From assembly GCA_963743015.1 (NCBI GenBank), contig CAVUOD010000014.1:578070-642069 (forward strand): DNA of 64,000 nucleotides, written 5' to 3'. The notes under the pieces are model-generated. The model saw nothing but the letters and a program-made list of their open reading frames with translations. It was not told the origin of the DNA and searched no databases. The position numbers and the translations under genes were made by a program. Each line of letters starts with the position of its first letter. The first letter of the stretch is position 1. Source of the stretch: CAVSRC01 sp963743015 (GTDB taxonomy: Bacteria > Pseudomonadota > Alphaproteobacteria > Rhizobiales > Kaistiaceae). This document shows, one piece after another, positions 1 to 7,792 of this stretch.

Positions 1-812
1 GAACGCCACAGGGCGGCCGACGCCTCGCCATCGAGGACAGCAGCGCCGGCAAAGGGTCCCGGCATTGCCCGCATGCGCGCGACCCGGTCGGCAAGCGAAG
101 CGGCAAAACCCTCCAGCCGGACACAGGTGCGCCCCGGCCCCTTGCTGGTCAGCGGCATATGCGCCGCACCGGTCACCGAGAAGGGCGTGCCGAGCGCCGC
201 CGAGAGCGCGGTGACCGCGGCGCCGTCGTCGAGACCCTCGACCACCAGCGTCGCTTCGCTCTCCGGTGCGGGCAGCACCTTGAAGGTCACCTGGGTGAGC
301 ACGGCGAGCGTGCCGTAGGAGCCGGCGAGGAACTTGACCAGGTCGTAGCCGGTGACGTTCTTCATCACCCGCCCGCCGGATTTCATCACCTCGCCGCGAC
401 CGGTCACCGCACGCAGGCCGATCAGGCCGTCGCGGGCCGCACCGCCCATGATGCGGCGGGGGCCGGAGAGATTGGCGGCGGCCACGGCGCCGATGGTCGG
501 CTCGCCGGCAGAGCCGTAGAGCCGGCGGTAATCGGGCGGCTCGAAGGTCAGGCGCTGGCCGTTTTCGGCGAGCAGCGCCTCGATTTCGGCAAGCGGCGTA
601 CCGGCCCGGGCCGAGATCACCAGCTCGGTCGGTTCGTATAGCATGATGCCACTGAGTTCCGCCGTGGAGAGCGCCGCGGCGGCCTGTACCGGGCGACCGA
701 GGCCCGAACGCGTGCCGCCACCGTTCACCGCCAATGGCGTCCGGCGGCTGGCCGCCACGGCAACGATGTCGGCGACCTCGGTCTCGCTGATCGGCAAAAG
801 GGGTTCGCTCAC
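1..812 (-). CDS. glcE: Glycolate oxidase FAD-binding subunit GlcE, C-terminus cut by window edge
   Basis: GlcE is one of the two FAD-linked subunits of membrane-associated glycolate oxidase (glycolate to glyoxylate). About 270 residues are visible; the family is usually about 400, so the 3' part lies outside. The reading frame gives the FAD_binding_4 pattern: NGGGTRSGLG near residue 27, a GEPTIGAVAAANLSGP stretch, and MKNVTGYDLVKFLAGSYGTL around residue 145. I chose the GTG at 812, which directly precedes SEPLLPISETEVADIVAVA; an in-frame GTG two codons upstream (818) is an alternative. It follows glcD on the same strand but is separated from it by a 54-aa membrane ORF and an opposite-strand gene. 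glcF is expected beyond the left edge. The frame is intact over the visible part. Confidence 0.88.
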   Translation of the reverse strand, partial: MSEPLLPISETEVADIVAVAASRRTPLAVNGGGTRSGLGRPVQAAAALSTAELSGIMLYEPTELVISARAGTPLAEIEALLAENGQRLTFEPPDYRRLYGSAGEPTIGAVAAANLSGPRRIMGGAARDGLIGLRAVTGRGEVMKSGGRVMKNVTGYDLVKFLAGSYGTLAVLTQVTFKVLPAPESEATLVVEGLDDGAAVTALSAALGTPFSVTGAAHMPLTSKGPGRTCVRLEGFAASLADRVARMRAMPGPFAGAAVLDGEASAALWR

Positions 813-921
813 GCCCACTCACGTCCCTCGCCGGCGCCGATTGTCGGCACGGGAGCTTTCGCTCGCTTCGGCCAAGTAGCAATAGCCGCCGCGACGAAAC
901 GAGGGAAGACCGGCGATGCGA

Positions 922-1086
922 TCAGCCGGCGAGCGTCGCCACCCAGCTGCCGATGTAATAGGGCCAGACGATGATGGCGAAGACGCCCTTCCAGAAGCCG
1001 AGCTTGAGGAAGCCGATGGTGAAGAGCCAGCCGGCGGCCCAGATCAGGCCGAGGCACGAATGCTGTTCGATACGGACCTTTTCCAT
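922..1086 (-). CDS. Small membrane protein, 54 aa, function unknown
   Basis: An open frame of 54 codons begins MEKVRIEQHSCLGLIWAAGW and ends at a TGA overlapping nothing. The composition is that of a real small membrane protein: a polar N-terminus, one hydrophobic stretch at about residues 12-27, a short GFWKG turn and a second hydrophobic stretch at about 34-51 ending GSWVATLAG, consistent with two membrane passes. The ribosome-binding site is weak (GGATGG about 6 bases upstream). It lies between glcD and glcE on their strand and may be co-transcribed. I do not recognise the family. A longer ORF in another frame over the same DNA has arginine- and histidine-rich composition and looks like a shadow. 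Confidence 0.55.
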   Translation of the reverse strand: MEKVRIEQHSCLGLIWAAGWLFTIGFLKLGFWKGVFAIIVWPYYIGSWVATLAG

Positions 1087-1226
1087 GGCGCCACCATCCG
1101 CGATTGTCTCGCCGATTCCTTGACTCCGCTCAATTCTGGGATGCTTCCATCTCCTGCCACAAGGCTGTCAGCAGGGACCCGCTAGAGTCTGCGCCCATCC
1201 GATCCGACAGACACAGGAGATGGGGC

Positions 1227-1595
1227 GTGGTCATCACGGGAAGCTGCCACTGCAAGGCAACGCAATTCGAGGTGAGCGCCGCGCCGGAGAGCGTCACTGC
1301 CTGCACCTGCTCGTACTGCTCCAAGAGCGGGGCGCTGTGGGCCTACTACACACCGGAGGAATTCCGCCTGACGACGGCGCGCGACCGGGTCGCGACGTAT
1401 CAGTGGAACAGCTACACCGTGCAGCATCACTTCTGCCCGATCTGCGGCTGCACCACCTATTCGGAATCGCCGGACTGGTCGACCGGCAAGCCCGATTTCG
1501 ACAATCCGCGGATCGGCGTCAACGCCCGCCTGTTCGACGATTTCAACCTCGCCACGGTCGAACACAAGGAGGTCGACGGGAAGAACTTGTGGTGA
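1227..1595 (+). CDS. GFA-domain (CENP-V/GFA family) zinc-binding protein
   Basis: The protein is 122 aa with the cysteine layout of the glutathione-dependent formaldehyde-activating (GFA) fold: C-H-C at residues 7-9, C-T-C-S-Y-C near residue 27, and CPICGC near residue 74. In the family these bind one structural and one catalytic zinc. Substrate is unknown; most members are not true formaldehyde-glutathione enzymes. I chose the GTG at 1227 because AGGAGA lies at 1214-1219 and the GFA domain starts immediately (VVITGSCHC); an upstream ATG at 1104 would add 41 residues with no family character. It is transcribed against glcD, and its last 53 bases overlap the 3' end of the extended glcD frame. 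The frame is intact. Confidence 0.85.
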   Translation: MVITGSCHCKATQFEVSAAPESVTACTCSYCSKSGALWAYYTPEEFRLTTARDRVATYQWNSYTVQHHFCPICGCTTYSESPDWSTGKPDFDNPRIGVNARLFDDFNLATVEHKEVDGKNLW

Positions 1596-3231
1596 GGCGC
1601 CGGTCGCGCGACGGCACTCCCCTTTCCCCGTCATCCCCGGCGAGGCGAAGGCCGAGACCGGGGATCGTTCTCCACCGGCTGCAGCATTTCATCGATACGC
1701 CGGACCTGCCGCAAGCCGATCCTCCGCTTGCGCGGAGGATGACGACGGAGGAGGCGGAATACGCGGACGATGCCGCGGCTACGGTGACGTCGCCGCCTTC
1801 TCCGGCCGTGCCCTCGAGCGGGAAGACCTTGGCCGGGTTGAGCAGCCAGGCGGGATCGAAAACGCTCTTCACGCGCATCTGCTGGGCCAGATCGACGGTC
1901 GAGAACTGCACCGTCATCAGGTCACGTTTCTCGATGCCCACTCCGTGCTCGCCGGTCAGGCAGCCGCCGACCTCGACGCAGAGCTTGAGCACATCGGCGC
2001 CGGCAGCTTCCGCCTTCTCGATGTCGCCCGGCTTGTTGGCGTCGTAGAGGATCAGCGGGTGCAGGTTGCCGTCGCCGGCATGAAAGATGTTGGTGACCGC
2101 CAGGCCGTAGCCGGCGCAGATCTCGCCGGTGCGGGTGAGCACTTCCGGCAGGCGGCCGGTGGGGATGACGCCGTCCATGCACAGATAGTCGGCGATCTGG
2201 CCCATGGCGCCGAAGGCCGCCTTGCGCCCCTTCCAGATGGCGGCGCTTTCGGCCTCCGATTTCGACACGCGTACGACCTGCGGCTGGAACTCTTCGGCGA
2301 CCTTTGTGATGCGGGCGATCAGGTCCGCGATCTCGGCTTCAGAGCCTTCGACCTCGACGATCAGCATCGCCTCGACATCGAGCGGGTAGCCGGCATGGGC
2401 GAAGTTCTCGCAAGCCTTGATCGCCGGGCCGTCCATATATTCGATGGCCACGGGAACGATGCCGGAGCCGATGATGGCGGCGACGCAGCCGCCGGCGGCT
2501 TGCGCCGAGGCAAAACCCATCAGCATCGGCCGGGCGCCTTCGGCGGCGCGCAGGATGCGCACCGTTACCTCGGTGACGACGCCGAGCTGGCCCTCGGAAC
2601 CGACGACCAGGCCGAGCAGGTCGTAGCCCGGCGCATCGAGATGGGCGCCGCCGATCTGGACCACGGTGCCGTCGATCAGCACCATCTTGACGCCCAGCAC
2701 ATTATTGGTGGTGACACCGTATTTCAGGCAGTGGGCGCCGCCGGAGTTCATGGCGACGTTGCCGGCAATGGTGCAGGCGAGCTGGCTGGAGGGGTCAGGG
2801 GCGTAGAAGAAGCCCTTGTGGGCGACGGCGTTGGAGATGTTGATGTTGGTGACGCCGGCCTCAACAGTGGCCACGCGGTTGTCATAGTCGACGGCAAGGA
2901 TGCGGTTCATGCGCGCCAGGCCGAGCACCACCGCATCGGGCGAAGGCAGCGCGCCGCCCGAGAGCGAGGTGCCAGCGCCGCGGGCGACCACCTTGACGCC
3001 TTCCTTGCCGAGAAATTTCAGCACCGCCGACACCTGGCTGGTCGATGCCGGCAGGACGACGGCCAGCGGCACCGCCCGATAGGCGGTGAGCGCGTCGGTT
3101 TCATAGGCGCGGCGCTCGCCTTCTTCGGCGATGACCGCATCGGCGCCGACGATGGCGGCAAGCCCGGCGACGATCGTCTCGCGGCGGGCGACAATGCGCG
3201 CGTCTATCTCGGGCATGGCGATGGCAGTCAT
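1543..3231 (-). CDS. glcD: Glycolate oxidase subunit GlcD with repeat-derived C-terminal tail
   Basis: GlcD is the FAD-containing catalytic subunit of glycolate oxidase (D-2-hydroxyacid dehydrogenase family). The N-terminal half carries the FAD_binding_4 region (VVARGAGTSLSGGALPSPDA near residue 85; VAMNSGGAHCLKYGVTTNN near 160) and the C-terminal half the FAD-oxidase_C region (HAGDGNLHP, then LTGEHGVGIEKRDLM). Start at 3231 (MTAIAMPEIDARI) is supported by GGGAG about 7 bases upstream; longer in-frame starts lack this. The normal family end is close to the LNPAKVFPLEG motif at about residue 477. Here the frame runs on for roughly 80 residues through a palindromic intergenic repeat and into the 3' end of the GFA gene. 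Either the natural stop was lost by a small indel or the tail is real. Confidence 0.9.
   Translation of the reverse strand: MTAIAMPEIDARIVARRETIVAGLAAIVGADAVIAEEGERRAYETDALTAYRAVPLAVVLPASTSQVSAVLKFLGKEGVKVVARGAGTSLSGGALPSPDAVVLGLARMNRILAVDYDNRVATVEAGVTNINISNAVAHKGFFYAPDPSSQLACTIAGNVAMNSGGAHCLKYGVTTNNVLGVKMVLIDGTVVQIGGAHLDAPGYDLLGLVVGSEGQLGVVTEVTVRILRAAEGARPMLMGFASAQAAGGCVAAIIGSGIVPVAIEYMDGPAIKACENFAHAGYPLDVEAMLIVEVEGSEAEIADLIARITKVAEEFQPQVVRVSKSEAESAAIWKGRKAAFGAMGQIADYLCMDGVIPTGRLPEVLTRTGEICAGYGLAVTNIFHAGDGNLHPLILYDANKPGDIEKAEAAGADVLKLCVEVGGCLTGEHGVGIEKRDLMTVQFSTVDLAQQMRVKSVFDPAWLLNPAKVFPLEGTAGEGGDVTVAAASSAYSASSVVILRASGGSACGRSGVSMKCCSRWRTIPGLGLRLAGDDGERGVPSRDRRLTTSSSRRPPCVRPWRG
1629..1745. 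repeat. Palindromic intergenic repeat, ATCCTCCG class
   Basis: Two hairpins lie side by side: ATCCCCGG (1633-1640) with CCGGGGAT (1658-1665), and ATCCTCCG (1719-1726) with CGGAGGAT (1733-1740) around a CTTGCG loop. The second hairpin is the exact reverse complement of one at 10213-10234, so this is a dispersed family in the genome. It lies inside the 3' part of the open glcD frame. Confidence 0.7.
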
Positions 3232-3599
3232 GGGCACTCCCGCAACAGGCGACGGCTGAAGATCCATCGCATCATAGCCGTCGTTGGCGGCGGATGGCAT
3301 AGCGCGCTGACGGCAGCGGAGGTCATCGCATGCACGAGTTCGGGCGGCCGCGCCAGCACGGCCTCCGCGCGTCGGCAACCGCAGATTGCGATACAACGAA
3401 AGAAATATTTCTTAAAATTGAAATCATGATTTGTTTCTATGTTTTGTTCACTCGGTGTTTATTTCATTTATAGATCGCATATTTGCATCTATTGTTAACC
3501 ACCCAAGCTTTATTAATTTTTATTGTTCCATTTCTTGCTATCGGATGTCGATAAGCGCGAAGTTGGCTTCGTGCCGCGCCTCTGACTGGAGTCAAACTC
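3232..3599. other. Intergenic region with AT-rich block between glcD and the secreted-protein gene
   Basis: This 368-base gap carries the divergent promoters for glcD (minus) and the secreted-protein gene (plus). From about 3385 to 3545 the base composition changes sharply to AT-rich with T and A runs, unlike the GC-rich surroundings. I see no gene in it. It includes ATTGTTAACCACC and TTTATTAATTTTTATTG stretches but no clear sigma-70 pair that I would commit to. Confidence 0.5.
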
Positions 3600-3899
3600 A
3601 TGAAGACCTTCGTTGTTGCGTGCACTGCCTTCGTTCTCGCTGCTGCAGCGGGAACTGCAATGCCACAGAAGGCGGAAGCCTTCTTCTTCAGTGCGGGGCA
3701 GTCGAAAGACTGCCACCGGGTCGAGACGCACCTCTTCAACGTCACCTATATCTGGGTCTGCAAGGCCAGCGGCCTGCCGTGGTGGTGGACCCGCAACGAA
3801 ACCGGGCCCATCTACAGCCACCACTCGAACAAGACCGGGTCGACCCCGGCGCCGGCGCCGGCTGCACCAGTCAGCCCTTCCTATACGCCTCCCACCTGA
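3600..3899 (+). CDS. Small secreted protein, 99 aa, unknown function
   Basis: The first 27 residues form a signal peptide: MKTFVV, a hydrophobic alanine-rich core and a cleavage-like site around QKAEA-FFF. The mature part of about 70 residues has two cysteines (KDCHRV and WVCKAS, possible disulfide), a GLPWWWTRNETGP segment and a proline/alanine-rich tail (PAPAPAAP). CTGGAG lies about 8 bases before the ATG. No known enzyme motif is present. The unusually AT-rich leader upstream separates it from glcD. It precedes lutA by 113 bases, and nothing ties it functionally to lactate use. Confidence 0.7.
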   Translation: MKTFVVACTAFVLAAAAGTAMPQKAEAFFFSAGQSKDCHRVETHLFNVTYIWVCKASGLPWWWTRNETGPIYSHHSNKTGSTPAPAPAAPVSPSYTPPT

Positions 3900-4012
3900 C
3901 CGCTGCGGCGTTGGGGGCGGCGTCGGCCGATCCCGCCCGCAAGCCTTGTTGAAATGCATCGGCTTAGCCTGCTATCGATCTCCTCGCGCGGTTGTCCGCG
4001 CGAGGAAATCTG

Positions 4013-4786
4013 ATGCCTGAAGAAGTGCGTGCCCCGCGGGTCGGTCTGTTCGTCACCTGCCTGGTTGACCTGTTTCGCCCCACCGTCGGCTTCGCCGCCG
4101 TCAAACTGCTGGAAGCCGCCGGCTGCACGGTCGAAGTGCCGACGGCGCAGACCTGCTGCGGCCAGCCGACCTACAATTCCGGCGACCGCAAGGATACGCG
4201 CGCCATCGCCGAGCAGGTGATCGCTGCCTTCCAGCCCTACGACTACGTGGTGGCGCCGTCGGGTTCCTGCGCCGGCATGCTCAAGGTCCACTATCCGACG
4301 CTGTTTGCCGGCGACGCGGCATGGGAGCCGCGCGTGCAGGCCTTTTCGGCCAAGGTGTTCGAGCTGACGAGCTTCCTGGTCGACGTGCGCGGCATGAACC
4401 AAGTCGAAGCGTCGTTCGACGGTACAGTGACCTATCACGACTCCTGTGCCGGCCTGCGCGAGCTCGACGTCCGCGACCAGCCGCGCAAGCTGCTCGCCTC
4501 GGTCGCCGGGCTTGCCCTGAAGGAACTCGAGGAAGCCGACATCTGCTGCGGCTTCGGCGGCACCTTCTGCGTCAAATATCCCGACATCTCCAACGGCATC
4601 GTCGAGAAGAAGGCGGAGCGAATCGTCGAATCCGGCGCCGGCACGCTGCTTGCCGGCGATCTCGGCTGCCTGATGAACATGGCCGGCAAGCTCAAGCGCC
4701 AGGGCCAGCCGGTTGCTGTCCGTCACGTCGCCGAGGTGCTCGCCGGCATGACCGACACGCCGCCGATCGGCGAGGCCGAGAGCTGA
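4013..4786 (+). CDS. lutA: LutA/YkgE-type CCG-domain subunit of L-lactate dehydrogenase complex
   Basis: This is a 257-aa protein of two cysteine-rich CCG (DUF224) domains. The first has CCGQP at residues 48-52 and SGSCAGML at 83-90; the second has HDSCAGLREL at 142-151, CCGFGGTF at 178-185 and DLGCLM at 216-221. Such subunits hold an iron-sulfur centre and, with LutB and LutC, oxidise L-lactate to pyruvate. The ATG at 4013 is chosen for GAGGA at 4002-4006. The upstream in-frame ATG at 3992 has no ribosome-binding site. Its TGA overlaps the ATG of lutB by one base (TGATG), so the genes are translationally coupled. Confidence 0.93.
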   Translation: MPEEVRAPRVGLFVTCLVDLFRPTVGFAAVKLLEAAGCTVEVPTAQTCCGQPTYNSGDRKDTRAIAEQVIAAFQPYDYVVAPSGSCAGMLKVHYPTLFAGDAAWEPRVQAFSAKVFELTSFLVDVRGMNQVEASFDGTVTYHDSCAGLRELDVRDQPRKLLASVAGLALKELEEADICCGFGGTFCVKYPDISNGIVEKKAERIVESGAGTLLAGDLGCLMNMAGKLKRQGQPVAVRHVAEVLAGMTDTPPIGEAES

Positions 4787-6207
4787 TGCAAACCACCTCC
4801 CCCGCCTTCAAGCAGAATGCGCGCCGGGCGCTCGACGACGCCCAGTTGCAGAAGACGCTTGCCATCGTGCGCGGAAACTTCGTCCACAAGCGCCAGGATG
4901 CGGTCGATGCGCTGCCCGAATTCGAGGCATTGCGTGAACGCGCGCGCGACATCAAGAACCATACGCTCGAGCATCTCGACCTCTATCTCGAGGCCTATGA
5001 GGAGAAGGTCACCCAGTCGGGCGGCGTGGTCCACTACGCCGAGACGGCGGCCGACGCGCGCGACATCATCCTTGGCATCTGCCAGCGCGTCGGCGCCAAG
5101 ACGGTCACCAAGGGCAAGACGATGATCGGCGAGGAGATCGCCCTCAACGATCATCTCGAAGCCAACGGCATCGAGCCGGTAGAGACCGACCTCGGCGAAT
5201 ACATCATCCAGATCCGCCACGAGCCGCCGAGCCACATCATCGCGCCGGCCGTGCATCTGACCAAGGAACAGGTGGAGGCCGATTTCCGCCGGGTGCACAC
5301 GAATCTGCCGGCCGACCGCGACCTGTCCGAACCGACGGCGCTGCTGGCCGAGGCACGCAGCATTCTGCGCCAGCGTTTCCTGGCGGCCGATGTCGGAATT
5401 ACCGGCGCCAATTTCCTGATTGCCGAGACCGGCACCTCGGTGATCGTCACCAACGAGGGCAATGGCGACCTCACCCAGACCCTGCCGCGGGTGCACATCG
5501 TGCTGGCGTCGCTGGAGAAGATCACGCCGACGCTCAACGATGTCAGCCAGATCCTGCGCCTGCTCTCGCGCTCGGCCACCGGCCAGGACATGTCGGTCTA
5601 TACCACCTTCTCGACAGGCCCACGGCGGCCGGGAGACCCCGACGGGCCGGAGGAGTATCACGTCGTCATCCTCGACAACGGCCGCTCGGCAATGCTCGGC
5701 ACCCAGTTCCAGGACATGCTGCGCTGCATCCGCTGCGGCGCCTGCATGAACCATTGCCCGGTCTATCAGGAGGTCGGCGGCCACGCTTACGGCTGGGTCT
5801 ATCCGGGACCGATGGGGGCGGTGCTGACGCCGACGCTGATCGGCGTCGACCAGGCCGGCCACCTGCCCAATGCCTCGACCTTCTGCGGACGCTGCGAAAG
5901 CGTCTGCCCGATGAAGATCCCGCTGCCCAAGATGATGCGCCACTGGCGCGAGCGCGAGTTCGAGCGCCACCTGTCGCCGACGACCTGGCGCTGGGGCCTG
6001 GGCGTGTGGGCGTGGGCCGCGCGCCACCCGCGCCTCTATCAATTCGGCACCAGACTGGTGATGCGGGCGCTCGGCAATCTCGGCGCACGACGTGGCCGCT
6101 TCCGGCGGCTGCCGCTCGCCGGCGGCTGGACGAAATATCGCGACCTGCCGGCGCCGCAAGGGCAGACGTTCCAGGAGGCATGGGCGGCGCGGAGGAAGGG
6201 ACATTGA
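4786..6207 (+). CDS. lutB: LutB iron-sulfur subunit of L-lactate utilization complex
   Basis: The protein is 473 aa, the usual length for LutB/YkgF. The N-terminal two thirds is the LUD domain (GAKTVTKGKTMIGEEI near residue 105; GITGANFLIAETGTSV near 205). It is followed by two ferredoxin-like 4Fe-4S clusters, CIRCGACMNHCP at about residues 314-325 and CGRCESVCPMKIP at about 366-378, and a C-terminal DUF3390-like region. It transfers electrons from lactate within the LutABC complex. Start overlaps the lutA stop, and its stop overlaps the proposed TTG start of lutC. The frame is intact. Confidence 0.94.
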   Translation: MQTTSPAFKQNARRALDDAQLQKTLAIVRGNFVHKRQDAVDALPEFEALRERARDIKNHTLEHLDLYLEAYEEKVTQSGGVVHYAETAADARDIILGICQRVGAKTVTKGKTMIGEEIALNDHLEANGIEPVETDLGEYIIQIRHEPPSHIIAPAVHLTKEQVEADFRRVHTNLPADRDLSEPTALLAEARSILRQRFLAADVGITGANFLIAETGTSVIVTNEGNGDLTQTLPRVHIVLASLEKITPTLNDVSQILRLLSRSATGQDMSVYTTFSTGPRRPGDPDGPEEYHVVILDNGRSAMLGTQFQDMLRCIRCGACMNHCPVYQEVGGHAYGWVYPGPMGAVLTPTLIGVDQAGHLPNASTFCGRCESVCPMKIPLPKMMRHWREREFERHLSPTTWRWGLGVWAWAARHPRLYQFGTRLVMRALGNLGARRGRFRRLPLAGGWTKYRDLPAPQGQTFQEAWAARRKGH

Positions 6208-6876
6208 GCGGGCGCGACGCGGTCTTCGGCAAGATCCGCCGTTCGCTCGGTGTCACCGGGGCGGAGCCCGCCCGCAATGCCGCCGTCGACAACCGCCTGC
6301 GCACGCACCCGCGCGGGCTCATTCCCGCACGCGGTCAGCTCGCCGATGCCGAGCGGCTGGCACTGTTCATCGGCAAGGCCGAGTCCTATTCGGCCAGCGT
6401 AGCGCGGGTCGCCGACGGTGGCGCGGTGCCGGCCGCGATCGCCGAGTTCCTGCGCCAGCGCAACCTGCCGGCGGCGGTCCGCATGGGCGACGACAAGCGC
6501 CTTGCCGCCATGCCCTGGGACAAGACGCAGATCGAGACGACGCACGGTCCCACCGACGGCAACGACACTGTTTCGGTCGGCCATGCGTTCGCCGCGGTCG
6601 CCGAGTTCGGGCACGCTCGTGCTTACATCGGGCGCGGACAATCCGACGACGCTCAACTTCCTGCCGGAGACGGCCATCGTCGTGCTCGACGCCGCCGATA
6701 TTGCCGGCGACTACGAGACGGTCTGGGAGCGCCTGCAGCAGCAGGCCGGCGAAAATCCGTTGCCGCGCACGATCAATCTGATCAGCGGCCCGTCCCGCTC
6801 CGCCGACATCGAGCAGACGCTCCTGCTCGGCGCCCACGGGCCGCGCAACCTGCACATCATCGTGGTCGGCGGCTAG
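6204..6876 (+). CDS. lutC: LutC, LUD-domain subunit of lactate complex; one frameshift
   Basis: A LUD-domain protein of about 224 aa completes lutABC. The proposed start is TTG at 6204, overlapping the lutB stop as TTGA, with GGAGG at 6191-6195 at ideal distance; an ATG at 6180 would add eight residues inside lutB. Residues up to about 134 (FAAVAE) are in one frame. The conserved continuation SGTLVLTSGADNPTTLNFLP is in another frame and runs to TAG at 6876 (HIIVVGG). Removing one T of the TT at 6606-6607 restores a continuous family-like protein, so a one-base insertion is the likely cause. The rest shows no decay. Confidence 0.85.
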
Positions 6877-6931
6877 CGGATTTCGCCCGATAGCAGGCGT
6901 CGATATCGTGGTTGCCTGCCGCGCACCGGCT

Positions 6932-7792
6932 TCAGGATTTTTCCTGTCCGGTCCCCGCCCAGCCGTGCTGCTTGAGAGTGCGCTCGAGGGCGCGGACCAT
7001 GAGCGACAGGCCGACCGTCATCACCAGATACAGAAACGCGACGACGTTGTAGGTCTGGAAGAAGAGGAAGGTCGAGGCCGAATAGACCTTGCCGATCTGG
7101 GTGATGTCCTGGACGCCGAGCGAGGAGACCAGCGCCGAATCCTTGATCATGGCGACAAAGTCGTTGCCAAGCGGCGGCAGCACCGTGCGGAAGGCCTGCG
7201 GGAAGATGACGAAGCGGAAGGTCGCCATGCGTGAGAGCCCGAGCGCATGGGCACCCTCGACCTGCGTCTTCGGCACCGACTCGATGCCGGCGCGGAAGAT
7301 CTCCGAGAGGAAGGCCGAATAGCTGATGGTGAGCGCGAAAATCGCCCGCGCGGTCATGTCGAAGCCGCGCGTGGTGAGTTCCGGCAGCAGGCCCCAGGCG
7401 ATCGGCCAGGCGGCGAGCCAGTTCCACGCCTGGACAAGAGCCGGCGCGCCGACGAAGGCGACGTAGAACAGGAGCACCAGCACCGGAATGCCGCGCACGA
7501 TCTCGACATAGAAGGTCGAGACCTCGCGGACGACGCGTGAGCGCGAACCGCGCCCGAGCGCGACGACGAGACCGACGACGGCGGCGGCGAGATAGGCGAC
7601 CAGCGACACCCAGGCGGTGGTGAAGACCCCGTGGCTGAGGGCGCCCAGAATCGTGCGGTAGTCGCCGTTGACGACGAACAGCCAGCAGAGCAGCAGCCCA
7701 AGCAGGATTGCCGCGAGCAACCAGAAGGGAAACTCGCGGCGCTCTGCGTTCCTGCCCGGCGCACGCGCCGTGGGCGATGCCGCCTTCGTCAC
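6932..7792 (-). CDS. Polar amino-acid ABC transporter permease (HisM family)
   Basis: This inner-membrane permease of about 286 aa has around five to six hydrophobic segments and the HisM/GlnP signature: IVRGIPVLVLLFYVAF, then the EAA loop around ALGLSRMATFRFVIFPQAFRTVLPPLGND. It would import a polar or cationic amino acid with the binding protein just upstream. I chose GTG at 7792, which overlaps the stop of the binding-protein gene (GTGA); a GTG at 7819 is the longest option. No ATP-binding subunit gene is found next to it; the energising ATPase must be elsewhere or shared. It converges with lutC, 55 bases apart. Confidence 0.85.
   Translation of the reverse strand: MTKAASPTARAPGRNAERREFPFWLLAAILLGLLLCWLFVVNGDYRTILGALSHGVFTTAWVSLVAYLAAAVVGLVVALGRGSRSRVVREVSTFYVEIVRGIPVLVLLFYVAFVGAPALVQAWNWLAAWPIAWGLLPELTTRGFDMTARAIFALTISYSAFLSEIFRAGIESVPKTQVEGAHALGLSRMATFRFVIFPQAFRTVLPPLGNDFVAMIKDSALVSSLGVQDITQIGKVYSASTFLFFQTYNVVAFLYLVMTVGLSLMVRALERTLKQHGWAGTGQEKS

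Noticed and set aside
1945..3429. Open frame of 494 codons antisense to glcD
   Set aside because: Composition is Asp/Gly/His/Arg-rich with no family motif, and it is the mirror of a well-supported gene; long antisense frames are common in GC-rich DNA.
4723..6204. Open frame of 493 codons antisense to lutB
   Set aside because: Same reason; the sense strand has iron-sulfur motifs and coupled starts.
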